Shown here: positions 26,584 through 34,207 of the stretch, in pieces
How positions within the stretch are numbered: position 1 is the stretch's first letter
Layout of the letters: every line of letters begins with the position of its first letter
NCBI GenBank assembly: GCA_963720885.1
Contig: CAVRGW010000006.1
Coordinates: 930,001-994,000 of the forward strand
From: DATLLN01 sp963720885
Lineage (GTDB): Bacteria; Actinomycetota; Thermoleophilia; Gaiellales; JAICJC01
Direction: 5' to 3'
Length of the DNA: 64,000 nt
Notes under the pieces: generated by a model
Databases searched by the model: none
The model's input: only the letters and a program-made list of their open reading frames with translations
Told to the model about the DNA's origin: nothing
Program-made: the position numbers and the translations under genes

Positions 26584-26948
26584 ACCGCAGAAACGACGAA
26601 CGCCCCGCGGCTGGGAGCACGGCGCGGGGCGTTCGTGTGGGAGGGGAGTACTGCGCTACGGCTGGATGCCCGCGCAGACGGCTTGGCGCTCCCGTTACCC
26701 CGGAGCCACAGTCGCTCTACCTCGTCGCCGTTCGGGATGGCGGTGCTTCCGGGGTGTACCGGCTCGACCACGCGCCCGGGTGGCGCGCGGTGCGGTCAAG
26801 GTCGTAGGCTCCGCCGCCGCTCGACCTCCGTCGCGGATTAGCCACCTGACCGTGCCCGCCTTCTGAGGATCAATACCTCGGGCGAGGACGTGCGCGAGCG
26901 CCCATCCAGGATTGACAGGGGTTACGGGTGCCGTGAGACTGCTCGGCG
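26584..26948. other. Intergenic region
   Basis: About 365 bases with one terminator hairpin at the left and no recognisable gene. The remainder is GC-rich sequence with unconvincing short frames. Confidence 0.45.
26597..26635 (+). terminator. Hairpin terminator after the surface protein gene
   Basis: A perfect 12-bp stem (26597-26608 with 26624-26635) and a 15-base loop start 14 bases after the stop codon. No T-run follows. Confidence 0.65.
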
Positions 26949-27968
26949 ATGCGAGCGATGCGCCTTGTCCGATCGGGGGAGCCGCCGGGCTTCGAGTCGG
27001 TGGAGCTCACCGATCCGGAGCCGGGCCAGGGAGAGGTGTCCGTTCGGGTGGTCGCGGCGGCTCTGAATCGGCGTGACTGGTGGATCTGGCGAGATCCGGG
27101 TTCGGAACTGCCGGTAACGCTTGGTTCAGACGCGGCCGGCGTCGTCATCGCGGTAGGTGCCGGCGTCGATCCGTCGGTGGTCGGGGATGAGGTGGTGGTC
27201 AACCCGACGCTCGGCTGGGCCGAGGGGGAGCAGGTGCCGTCGGAGAGCTTCGAGATCCTGGGTGCGCCGCGCGACGGAACGTTCGCCGACCGGGTGGTGG
27301 TGCCGGCGCAGAATGTCGCGCGGCGGCCGGCTGGACTGTCGTGGGAGGAGTCCGCCGCCCTCGGCTTGGCCGGCTTGACGGCGTGGCGGGCCGCGGTCAC
27401 CTGCGCCGGCGTTGGTAGTGGGCGTCGCCTGCTGGTGACCGGCGCCGGCAGCGGCGTGGCGACGTTCGCCGTCCAGATCGCCGTCGCAATGGGCAGCGAG
27501 GTGTGGGTGACCACCTCGACAGACGCCAAGCTCGACCGGCTGCGACAGCTTGGCGCTCAGGGTGGAGTGATCTATTCGCAGCCGAACTGGGCGTCGCATC
27601 TGCGCGCCGCCGCCGGTGGGGGCTTTGACGCGGTGATCGACAGCTGGGGTGCTGATGGTTGGCCGGAGGCGCTGAGTGCTCTGCGATGGGGCGGTGTTCT
27701 GGTCAGCTTCGGCGATACCGGCGGGGAGTCCTCGACCATCGCTGTCGCGGATGTGTATTGGGCGTGGCGCTCGATCGTGGGCACGACGATGGGCAGTCCG
27801 GCGGAGTTCCGGGCGCTGCTCCAACACGTCGCGACGCACGAGTGGCGACCTGTCGTCGACAGCGTCCATGGCCTTGATGAGATCGACGCGGCCGCCCGTC
27901 GCCTGACCGATCGCGATCGGTTCGGCAAGGTCGTGCTGCGCATACCCGAGCAGCCGCCCCTGGCCTGA
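26949..27968 (+). CDS. Quinone-oxidoreductase-like MDR family enzyme
   Basis: The 339-residue protein is a medium-chain dehydrogenase/reductase without the structural or catalytic zinc cysteines. It has the GroES-like N-terminal domain (PEPGQGEVSVRVVAAALNRR, LGSDAAGVVIAVGAGV), a nucleotide-binding domain with VTGAGSGVATFAVQIAVAMG, and the fingerprint SWEESAALGLAGLTAW. These features are those of NADPH-dependent quinone or enoyl reductases. It would act in the cytosol on an unknown carbonyl or quinone. ATG 26949 is used; ATG 26958 is an alternative. It is monocistronic inside the tRNA-Lys-flanked block and could be a passenger gene. Confidence 0.85.
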   Translation: MRAMRLVRSGEPPGFESVELTDPEPGQGEVSVRVVAAALNRRDWWIWRDPGSELPVTLGSDAAGVVIAVGAGVDPSVVGDEVVVNPTLGWAEGEQVPSESFEILGAPRDGTFADRVVVPAQNVARRPAGLSWEESAALGLAGLTAWRAAVTCAGVGSGRRLLVTGAGSGVATFAVQIAVAMGSEVWVTTSTDAKLDRLRQLGAQGGVIYSQPNWASHLRAAAGGGFDAVIDSWGADGWPEALSALRWGGVLVSFGDTGGESSTIAVADVYWAWRSIVGTTMGSPAEFRALLQHVATHEWRPVVDSVHGLDEIDAAARRLTDRDRFGKVVLRIPEQPPLA

Positions 27969-28399
27969 CGAACGAGCATCTAGGTGAGCCAACCGGCAGG
28001 CCGCGCCCGACAACCTGCTCGTGACGTGGTCAGTTTCGAGCCGCGATCGCGTCGAGGAACTGCAGCGTCGCGGCGTGGTCAGCCCGATCGCCACCCATTC
28101 GATGATCACGGGGCCCGCAGCATCGCGTCGTAGGTGTCTTCATGCCGCGATTCTCGAGCGGGAACGAAGTGGGAACCAGGTCCGCCGAGACCGGCCCAGA
28201 CGAGTAGCGAACGCCGCCGCGGAGTCCGCCATTGTGCACGCATTCTCCAGGTGGGCCGAGCTCCACCGAAGCGGGTTGCGACGACTATTGATCCCAAGAT
28301 CGCAGGTTCGAGACCTGCACGGCCCATCGAGAAAATGCCCTGGTTCAGCTCGATCTGACCGAGTACTCGGCGAGTGCGACGCCCGAGGGCGTTTCGGTG
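27969..28399. other. Region with the tRNA-Lys 3' duplicate
   Basis: About 430 bases hold the right attachment-like copy. Short frames of protein-like appearance on the minus strand (for example VIIEWVAIGL and HAATLQFLDAIAARN) lie in different frames and cannot be joined into a gene. Confidence 0.4.
28291..28329 (+). repeat. Attachment-site-like repeat, right copy
   Basis: The last part of tRNA-Lys is repeated here without the 5' half, so it cannot form a tRNA. A looser similarity (GAAAxxxxCxTGGTT) continues for about 17 bases beyond it. Confidence 0.7.
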
Positions 28400-28837
28400 T
28401 CAGCCGACCTGCTCGGCCAGTCCGATAAGGATGCCCTCGGGGCCTCGGACGTAGCAGAGCCGATACAGGTCTTCGTACTGGACCACCTCATCGACGAGCT
28501 GCGCGTCGTGCTCGCGGAGCCGGGCCAGCGTATCGTCGAGGTCGTCCACCGCGAACATCACGCGGAGGTAACCGAGGGCGTTTACCGGTGCGTTCCGGTG
28601 ATCGGCGACGGGAGGCGGCGTGAGAAAGCGCGAGAGTTCGATCCTGCCGTGGCCGTCCGGTGTACGCATCATGGCCATCTCGACGCGCTGGTCGCGCAGT
28701 CCGGTGACGCGCCCTGACCAGTCTCCTTCGATCATGGCTCGCCCTTCGAGTTCGAGGCCCAGCGCGGCGAAGAACGAGATGGCGGTATCGAGCGACTCCA
28801 CCACGATACCGACGTTGTCCATCCGTTGAAGCGCCAC
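28400..28837 (-). CDS. VOC (glyoxalase-like) family protein
   Basis: The 145-residue cytosolic protein has two VOC beta-alpha-beta-beta-beta units. The start RMDNVGIVVESLDTAISFFA has Asn where metal-binding members have His, but PDGHGRIELSRF and the C-terminal VRGPEGILIGLAEQ keep the other typical positions. This DNVGIVV subgroup is common in actinobacteria and usually annotated only as VOC family protein. It could be a metal-free binding protein or a lyase/dioxygenase with altered metal site. Substrate is unknown. Confidence 0.8.
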   Translation of the reverse strand: MALQRMDNVGIVVESLDTAISFFAALGLELEGRAMIEGDWSGRVTGLRDQRVEMAMMRTPDGHGRIELSRFLTPPPVADHRNAPVNALGYLRVMFAVDDLDDTLARLREHDAQLVDEVVQYEDLYRLCYVRGPEGILIGLAEQVG

Positions 28838-28895
28838 GCCGCCATTATCGCGGATCGCAAAGATCGCACGTGCAGGCAGAGGACGTTCGGGCCGC

Positions 28896-30771
28896 TCAGC
28901 CGAAATCGGCCGTAACGCCGCTCGCGCCAGCGCCGCCGCCGTTACCCGAGCCCAATCCGCCGGCTCCGCCGGCTCCGCCGGTTCCGTGCTGAAGCGTGGT
29001 CTTGGTCAGCGCGCCCGATGCGAGTCCGACGACGTCGATGCTCGGGCCACCGGCGCCACCGCCACCGTCGCCGCCGCGACCGCCGAAGCCGCCGTTGCCG
29101 CCCCGGCCGCCGGGTCCTGCGTCCGAGCCGAACGATGCGCTGCCCGGCGCGCCGATGCCGCCTGCGCCACCGAACGCTCCGCCGCCGCCAGCCCCACCGG
29201 CGCCGCCGTTCCCAACGACGATGGAGGAGTTCTTGACGGTCGCGCCGACCGAGTTGTACAGCAGGATGCCGATCGCGGCACCGCCACCCGAGCCGCCGCC
29301 CCCGCCGCCGCCGCCCTGGCCGCCCCCGCCGCCGGAACCACCGTGGCCGCCGATATCAGGGTTCACGCAGAAGCAGTCTTCGCCGCCGCCGCCACCACCA
29401 CCACCGCCACCGTGGCCGTTCGACCCGTGGCCGCCGTTGCCACCGTTCGCGGTCGTCCAGATCCCGCTCGCCGGCGACTGGTTGGCGGCCGAGCCGCCTG
29501 CGCCGTCACCAAGGAACTTGCCGGAGTCACCGAAGTAGCCGGCGCCTCCGACACTGTCCTCGGAGCCGCCGGGTCCGCCGGGGCCGCCCATCAGCCCGTA
29601 AATGTCGGGGGTCGACTGTGCCCCAGGGCCGCCGTCATAGCCGGTGACGTGGTCCGTATGGAGGAAGTTCCCACCTGGGCCGCCGTTGCCGCCAACGTTC
29701 CCGACGGGGCTCGACCCGCCGGCCGGGTTGTGCAGCGGGTCGGTGCTGGTCGAACCGTCGCCGCCGGGCAGCCCGGCAGCCCCGTTCGAGCCGCTCGCGC
29801 CCGCCACGCCCGATCCGACGCGAATCGTGATCCGGTCGAGGCGCAGCCCCGGACTGTTGGTTCCCCGCAGACCGTAGCTGTCGGCGCCGGAGCTGGTCGG
29901 CTGCGTGGGAGCCAGCGTAAGCAGCTGCATGGTCGTCGCAACGTTGATCGCGGTGGCGGTCGCGGCCGTCGTGTCGTAGCTCGCGAAGCCGGTGAGCCGT
30001 GTCGCGGGTGACAACGACCGGCCCCAGGTCGGCGTGTAACCGCCGAAGATGCCGACGCCGTTCGCCATGTTCAGCGTCTCGGGGTAGGCACCCGCCTGGG
30101 CGTAGACGGCCTTGCCCTGCGACGCCGCCTTGGGAACGGCCGCGGCAAAGGTCTTCATCGGCGCAGCCTGAGTGCCCGCGTTCGAATCGCTGCCGGTGGG
30201 CGCGACGAAGATCGCCTTGCGGGCGTTGCCATCGACGCCGTCGCAGTTCGTGTCGCGGAAGTTCGGGGCATCCGGAGTGTCCTTCGTGCCTGGGCTGATC
30301 AGCCCGTCCGTCGGCGCGCAGTCGGTGAAGTTGGCCCAGCCGTCGAGGTCGGTGTCCGTGACCACGCGACAGTTGTTCGTCTCGTTGGTTTCCGCGACGG
30401 CGCTGGTCGCGTCTGCGCAGGCCAGCAGCTCGCCGGTGCCCAGCTTCGCCGGCGCGTTGACTGTCACCGTCTTGGCTGAGGTTGCGCCGGCGGCCAGGAT
30501 CGGGACGGGGATCGACGCGAGGAGCACGTCATCGCTTCCGCGGGCCTGATCCTTCGATGCATAGAGCCGCGTGGTGGACGCCGCCGCCTGGACGGTGCCG
30601 GAATTCCCGCGTCGTGACCGTGGCGGTCACGGTACCGCCGGGCGCAAGCGACCCGCTCGCGCTCAGCGCCGAGACGTTGAGATCGGGGTTCGTCGCGGCA
30701 CTGGACGCAAGTGGAACCACCAGCGCGAACAGCAAGCCGAGCAGCAGCAATCGCGAGAATCGTCCGAGCAC
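28896..30771 (-). pseudogene. Secreted CARDB and glycine-rich (PGRS-like) protein, one frameshift
   Basis: The N-terminal part (start GTG 30769-30771, GGAGGAGG just upstream) has a signal peptide (RLLLLGLLFALVVPLASS) and begins a CARDB-type domain (NPDLNVSALSASGSLAPGG). One extra base near 30610 breaks the frame; without it the sequence runs RNSGTVQAAASTTRLYAS into the main frame. That frame ends the CARDB domain (SAVAETNETNNC), then has a DUF1565-like start of a beta-helix (KAIFVAPTGSDSNAGTQAAP) and, from about residue 280, a very long Gly-Gly-x repeat rich in GGAGG, interrupted by one CFC cluster. It should be a surface protein of about 625 residues. The glycine part resembles PGRS sequences by composition only. 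Confidence 0.7.
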
Positions 30772-30855
30772 CGTGGAACCTCCTCCGCTCACCAGGACGT
30801 ATGCACGGGCGAGGCTACCGAGCCCTACCAGACGGTACAAGCCCGGTAGTCAAAT

Positions 30856-30871
30856 TTGATGTGATCATCAA
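30856..30871. promoter_or_regulatory. Palindrome in the divergent region before tryptophanase
   Basis: TTGATG-TGAT-CATCAA is a perfect 6-4-6 inverted repeat, AT-rich in a GC-rich context, between the glycine-rich protein gene (minus) and the tryptophanase gene (plus). It is a candidate operator for a GntR/FadR-like or Lrp-like regulator, none of which is encoded nearby. Confidence 0.4.
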
Positions 30872-30951
30872 GAGCGACTCATCGGGCTGGTCGAGGAGCT
30901 CCGCTGACACCGGCAGGCGAGGGACCGCCTTCGCCGATAGGCTGTCGCGCG

Positions 30952-32322
30952 GTGGCGTTCCGCACGATCATCGAGCCGTTCCGGATCCACTCCGTCGAGC
31001 CGCTGCGGCTGACGACGGAGGAGGAGCGCCGGGAGTCGATTCGGCGGGCGGGCCACAACCTGTTCGCGCTCGACGCCCGCGACGTCCTGATCGACCTGTT
31101 GACGGACTCCGGCACGGGTGCGATGTCCCGCGACCAGTGGGCGGCGATCCAGCATGGGGACGAGAGCTACGCCGGCTCGCCGTCGTGGCACCGCTTCGCC
31201 GAGGCCGTGCGGGAACTGTTCCCGTTCCGTCATATCATCCCCACCCACCAGGGCCGGGCGGCGGAGAAGATCCTGTTCTCGGCGGTGGGCGGGCCGGGCC
31301 TGGCGATCCCCAACAACACGCATTTCGACACGACCCGGGCCAACGTCGAGTTCACCGGCGCCGAGGCGGTCGACCTGGTCATCGAGGAGGGGCGACGGCC
31401 GCAGGAGGAGCACCCCTTCAAGGGCAACATGGATCTGGAGGCGCTCGACCGGTTCCTCGGCGAGCGGCAGGGCAGCGTCCCGCTCGTGATGGTCACGATC
31501 ACCAACAACTCGGGCGGCGGGCAGCCGGTCTCGCTCGAGAATCTGCATGGCGTGCGGGCGGTGTGTGACCGCCACTCGGTGCCGCTCTTCCTGGACGCCT
31601 GCCGGTTCGCCGAGAACGCCTGGTTCATCCGCGAGCGGGAGGACGGCCAGGGCGACCGGGATGTCGCCGACATCGTGCGGGAGATCGCGGGGTTGGCCGA
31701 TGGCATGACGATGTCGGCGAAGAAGGATCCGCTGGCGAACATCGGCGGCTGGCTGGCGATGCACGACGACGACCTGGCCGAGCGTTGCCGCAACCTGCTC
31801 ATCCTGACGGAGGGATTCCCCACGTACGGCGGGCTTGCCGGGCGCGACCTGGAGGCGATCGCCCAGGGCTTGACCGAGGCGGTCGAGCACGACTACCTCC
31901 GCTATCGGATCCGTTCGACGGCCTACCTGGGCGACGCCCTGCACCGCGCGGGAATCCCCGTCGTCCGGCCGATCGGCGGCCACGCCGTGTACCTCGACGC
32001 CCGCGCCCTGCTCCCCCACATCCCGCCGCTCGAGTACCCGGGCCAGGCGCTGGCGGTTGCCCTGTATGAGATGGGCGGCATCCGCGGCTGCGAGATCGGC
32101 ACGGTGATGTTCGGGCGCCGGCCGGACGGCTCCGAGCAGCCGGCCGCGATGGACCTGGTGCGCTTGGCGATTCCGCGGCGCACGTACACGCAGAGCCACA
32201 TCGACTATGCGATCGAGGTGGTGACCGCGGTCGCCGGGCAGGCCGGCCGGCTCCGCGGGATGCGGATCGTCTCGCAGCCCTCCGCGCTCCGTCACTTCAC
32301 CGCCACGTTCGAGCAGGTGTGA
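30952..32322 (+). CDS. tnaA: Tryptophanase (beta-eliminating lyase)
   Basis: The 456-residue protein matches the tryptophanase/tyrosine phenol-lyase family over its full length. IIPTHQGRAAEKILF, NNTHFDTTRANVEF, ITNNSGGGQPVSLEN, LDACRFAENA and the PLP-lysine motif MSAKKDP (about residues 254-260) are all present. The region RGCEIGT has isoleucine where tyrosine phenol-lyase has the substrate-binding arginine of its MERG motif, which favours tryptophanase. It would split L-tryptophan to indole, pyruvate and ammonia in the cytosol. There is no tnaC-like leader. TAGGCT ends 8 bases before the GTG, suggesting a leaderless message. A GAP-family exporter gene follows after 7 bases and may export the product. 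Confidence 0.85.
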   Translation: MAFRTIIEPFRIHSVEPLRLTTEEERRESIRRAGHNLFALDARDVLIDLLTDSGTGAMSRDQWAAIQHGDESYAGSPSWHRFAEAVRELFPFRHIIPTHQGRAAEKILFSAVGGPGLAIPNNTHFDTTRANVEFTGAEAVDLVIEEGRRPQEEHPFKGNMDLEALDRFLGERQGSVPLVMVTITNNSGGGQPVSLENLHGVRAVCDRHSVPLFLDACRFAENAWFIREREDGQGDRDVADIVREIAGLADGMTMSAKKDPLANIGGWLAMHDDDLAERCRNLLILTEGFPTYGGLAGRDLEAIAQGLTEAVEHDYLRYRIRSTAYLGDALHRAGIPVVRPIGGHAVYLDARALLPHIPPLEYPGQALAVALYEMGGIRGCEIGTVMFGRRPDGSEQPAAMDLVRLAIPRRTYTQSHIDYAIEVVTAVAGQAGRLRGMRIVSQPSALRHFTATFEQV

Positions 32323-32329
32323 GCGCTCG

Positions 32330-33004
32330 GTGCTGGCGGCGCTCGCGGTCGTGATCCCGCTCGGCCTGGGCGGGGCGATCAGCCCGGTCATGCTGACGGA
32401 GCAGACAGTGCTCCTCGCCGGCCCGGCCGGTGGTCGGGCAGGGGTGCGCTACGCCGCCGGCGTGGTCGGCACGACCTTCGTGTTCGTCGTCGCCATCGTG
32501 CTGTTCGGACGCGCGATCTCGCTCCCCACCGAGCCGCACCTCGACGCGACGCTCGACCTCGTCCTCGGCCTCGTGCTGGTCAACCTCGCCCTTCTCGTTC
32601 ATGTCACGGGACGGCGCCGGGCCGGGCCGCCGAGTCGCACGATCGTTGACGACCAGGGTGCGACCGGTTCGCGCCAGGGTGGGGCTGCGTTGGCGTTCGG
32701 CGTGTTCGCGATGGCCACGAACGTCACGACGCTGGCCCTGATCGCACCGGCCGCCAAGGAGATCTCGGCAGCCGACGTCGAGATCGCCGTTGAAGCCGTG
32801 CTCGTGCTCGTGCTCGTCGGCCTGGTTTCCATGCCCGCCTGGGTGCCGCTCGCGCTGACCAGGGTCGCCCCCGGTCCCAGCCAGCGCGGGCTCGCTGCGG
32901 TGCGCGATCAGATCCTTCGCCGCGGTCGCGGCTTCAGTGTCGGGCTGCTCAGCGCCGGCGGGCTGTTCTTCATCGGGCGCGGACTGATACGGCTGATCGG
33001 ATGA
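32330..33004 (+). CDS. GAP/LysE-like membrane exporter
   Basis: The 224-residue protein has six hydrophobic segments and the start VVIPLGLGGAISPVMLTEQT, typical of the GAP family (Sap-like) in the LysE superfamily. The centre has a polar loop (RRRAGPPSRTIVDDQGATGS), and the second half repeats the pattern (FGVFAMATNVTTLALIAPAA). Members of this superfamily export amino acids or small lipids. Its gene begins 7 bases after tryptophanase, so it is likely co-expressed and could handle an amino acid, indole or another product of that pathway; this is an inference from position. Confidence 0.75.
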   Translation: MLAALAVVIPLGLGGAISPVMLTEQTVLLAGPAGGRAGVRYAAGVVGTTFVFVVAIVLFGRAISLPTEPHLDATLDLVLGLVLVNLALLVHVTGRRRAGPPSRTIVDDQGATGSRQGGAALAFGVFAMATNVTTLALIAPAAKEISAADVEIAVEAVLVLVLVGLVSMPAWVPLALTRVAPGPSQRGLAAVRDQILRRGRGFSVGLLSAGGLFFIGRGLIRLIG

Positions 33005-33027
33005 TGGTGCCAGGTATCCTGCCGGGG

Positions 33028-33183
33028 ATGAACGATCGCCACGACGATGATCACCGGTCGCGGAGCAGGGGGCTCGACGATTCGGTGCGGGATCTGAGCA
33101 ACGTCGCGGCGCAGCTCCTCGGTGCGCTCGTCGACCTGCTCGATGATGCTCGCCGCGCCCTGCAGGGCAGGCGCGCGGACTAG
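33028..33183 (+). CDS. Small acidic hypothetical protein
   Basis: The 51-residue product starts MNDRHDDDHRSRSRGLDDSV and ends with a helix (RDLSNVAAQLLGALVDLLDD ARRALQGRRAD). An upstream ATG at 33001 overlaps the exporter stop codon and would add nine hydrophobic residues; the ATG at 33028 follows a CCGGGG stretch. It may be translated with the exporter. It overlaps the end of the convergent Ldh2 gene by four bases. No family recognised. Confidence 0.45.
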   Translation: MNDRHDDDHRSRSRGLDDSVRDLSNVAAQLLGALVDLLDDARRALQGRRAD

Positions 33184-34172
33184 CAGCGCCGTTGCGGCGC
33201 GGCGACGCCGGTCTCCGCGAACACCGCTTGCAGCTCTGCCCAGGTCGTCGGGTCGACCGGGATGCCGGTCGCCCGAGCCCGCGCCAGCGCCCCCGGCTCG
33301 CCCGGTGCGAGCACGGGCTCGCCGCCCGCGGGCGGCGAGGACTTGACCCATGCGATGAGTTCGTCGACGGACGCCGCGAAGCCGTCGGAGAACCGTCCCG
33401 GATCGATCGCGATCAGACAGATGCCCTGGTGATCGTCGCCGGGGTGCGGGCCGCTCCAGCCGGCGCCGCTGAGGATCCCGGCGAGCACGTCGACCACCAG
33501 CCCCAGGCCGTAGCCCTTGTGCCCGGCCAGCGGCCGAAGCAGGTCGGCCGCGGAGTCGCCGTCGCCCGCCCAGCGTGCTTCGAGTCGAGCGGTGCCGTGC
33601 GACGTCTCGCTGGTCGCCATGTCGAACACGAGGTGCGGCGGCCGCGATCGGGGAATGCCGAACGCGATCGGGTTCGTCGCCAGCCGGCCGTCGGATCCGC
33701 CGTGCGGCGCCACCACCTGGTTCGCCCCGGAGTCGTTCGTCATCACGATGCCGATCCGCTCGTTGGCAGCGAGCCGTGCGGCAGCGTCCGCCAGCCGCCC
33801 GATGTGCGAGCTCCGACGCACCGTGGCGACGCACACCCCGTGGCTGCCGGATCGCTCCACGGCGGCGTCGACCGCAAATCGCGCCGCCACCTGGCCGAAC
33901 GAGCGACGGCCGTCGATCGCGATCGTCGTTCCGTCATCCCGGTGGATGACCGGCCTGGCTCGCGGATCCACCTGCCCCGATCGGCACGCCCGGTGATACT
34001 CCGTCAGCCGGTAGATCCCGTGCGAAGGATGGCCCGAAAGGTCGGCGTCCACCAGATGCTCGGCGACCGCCGCCGCGGCATCCGGATCGGCCCCGTCCGC
34101 GACCAGCGAGGCGACGACCGCAACGTATGCGGAGTCCGGATCGAGAACTACGCCGGTGGTGGGATCGGGCAT
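33180..34172 (-). CDS. Malate/L-lactate dehydrogenase family (Ldh2) oxidoreductase
   Basis: The 330-residue protein belongs to the Ldh_2 family (PF02615), which is unrelated to classical lactate dehydrogenase. It has the catalytic-region histidine in DLSGHPSHGIYRL, SSHIGRLADAAARL, NDSGANQVVAPHGG, ATNPIAFGIPR, and GHKGYGLGLVVDVLAG. The stretch between FDMATSE and GHKGYG is shorter than usual: the conserved GKI/L lysine region and the G-x-P-T-x-D-P loop are missing. That could reduce activity or mark a sub-family. It would oxidise a 2-hydroxyacid with NAD(P) in the cytosol. It lies 35 bases after MntH on the same strand but its link to metal uptake is unclear. Confidence 0.8.
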   Translation of the reverse strand: MPDPTTGVVLDPDSAYVAVVASLVADGADPDAAAAVAEHLVDADLSGHPSHGIYRLTEYHRACRSGQVDPRARPVIHRDDGTTIAIDGRRSFGQVAARFAVDAAVERSGSHGVCVATVRRSSHIGRLADAAARLAANERIGIVMTNDSGANQVVAPHGGSDGRLATNPIAFGIPRSRPPHLVFDMATSETSHGTARLEARWAGDGDSAADLLRPLAGHKGYGLGLVVDVLAGILSGAGWSGPHPGDDHQGICLIAIDPGRFSDGFAASVDELIAWVKSSPPAGGEPVLAPGEPGALARARATGIPVDPTTWAELQAVFAETGVAAPQRRC

Positions 34173-34207
34173 CGTCGGCGGTCAAGCTACCGAATCGACC
34201 CGGGCCG

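Larger units (their letters stand above)
25345..28329 (+). mobile_element. Putative remnant of an element integrated at tRNA-Lys
   Basis: The block is bounded by a 39-base direct repeat made of the 3' end of tRNA-Lys: the copy inside the gene at 25345-25383 and a second at 28291-28329, with one mismatch. This is the usual footprint of tyrosine-recombinase integration into a tRNA gene. The roughly 2.9 kb between holds a small minus-strand frame, a secreted surface protein and a quinone-oxidoreductase-like gene, but no recognisable integrase, so if it is an element it is a remnant or a passenger block. Confidence 0.45.

Noticed and set aside
26949..27968. Zinc alcohol dehydrogenase call for the MDR gene at 26.9 kb
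   Set aside because: The structural cysteine cluster and GHE motif are absent, so it was placed with quinone-type reductases.
25381..28290. Integrase gene within the tRNA-Lys-flanked block
   Set aside because: I looked in all frames for tyrosine or serine recombinase motifs and found none, so the block is reported only as a putative remnant.
28379..28392. Hairpin ACGCCC-GA-GGGCGT as terminator of the VOC gene
   Set aside because: The loop would be only two bases and there is no T-run; I could not support it.
28900..29600. Repeats that might be a CRISPR array
   Set aside because: They are codon-level repeats of Gly-Gly in one reading frame, without evenly spaced unique spacers, and no cas gene is present.
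28986..30011. Long plus-strand frames rich in Ala, Arg or Pro opposite the glycine-rich gene
   Set aside because: They are mirror images of the Gly-Gly repeat (GGC/GCC codons) and carry no start context or domain.
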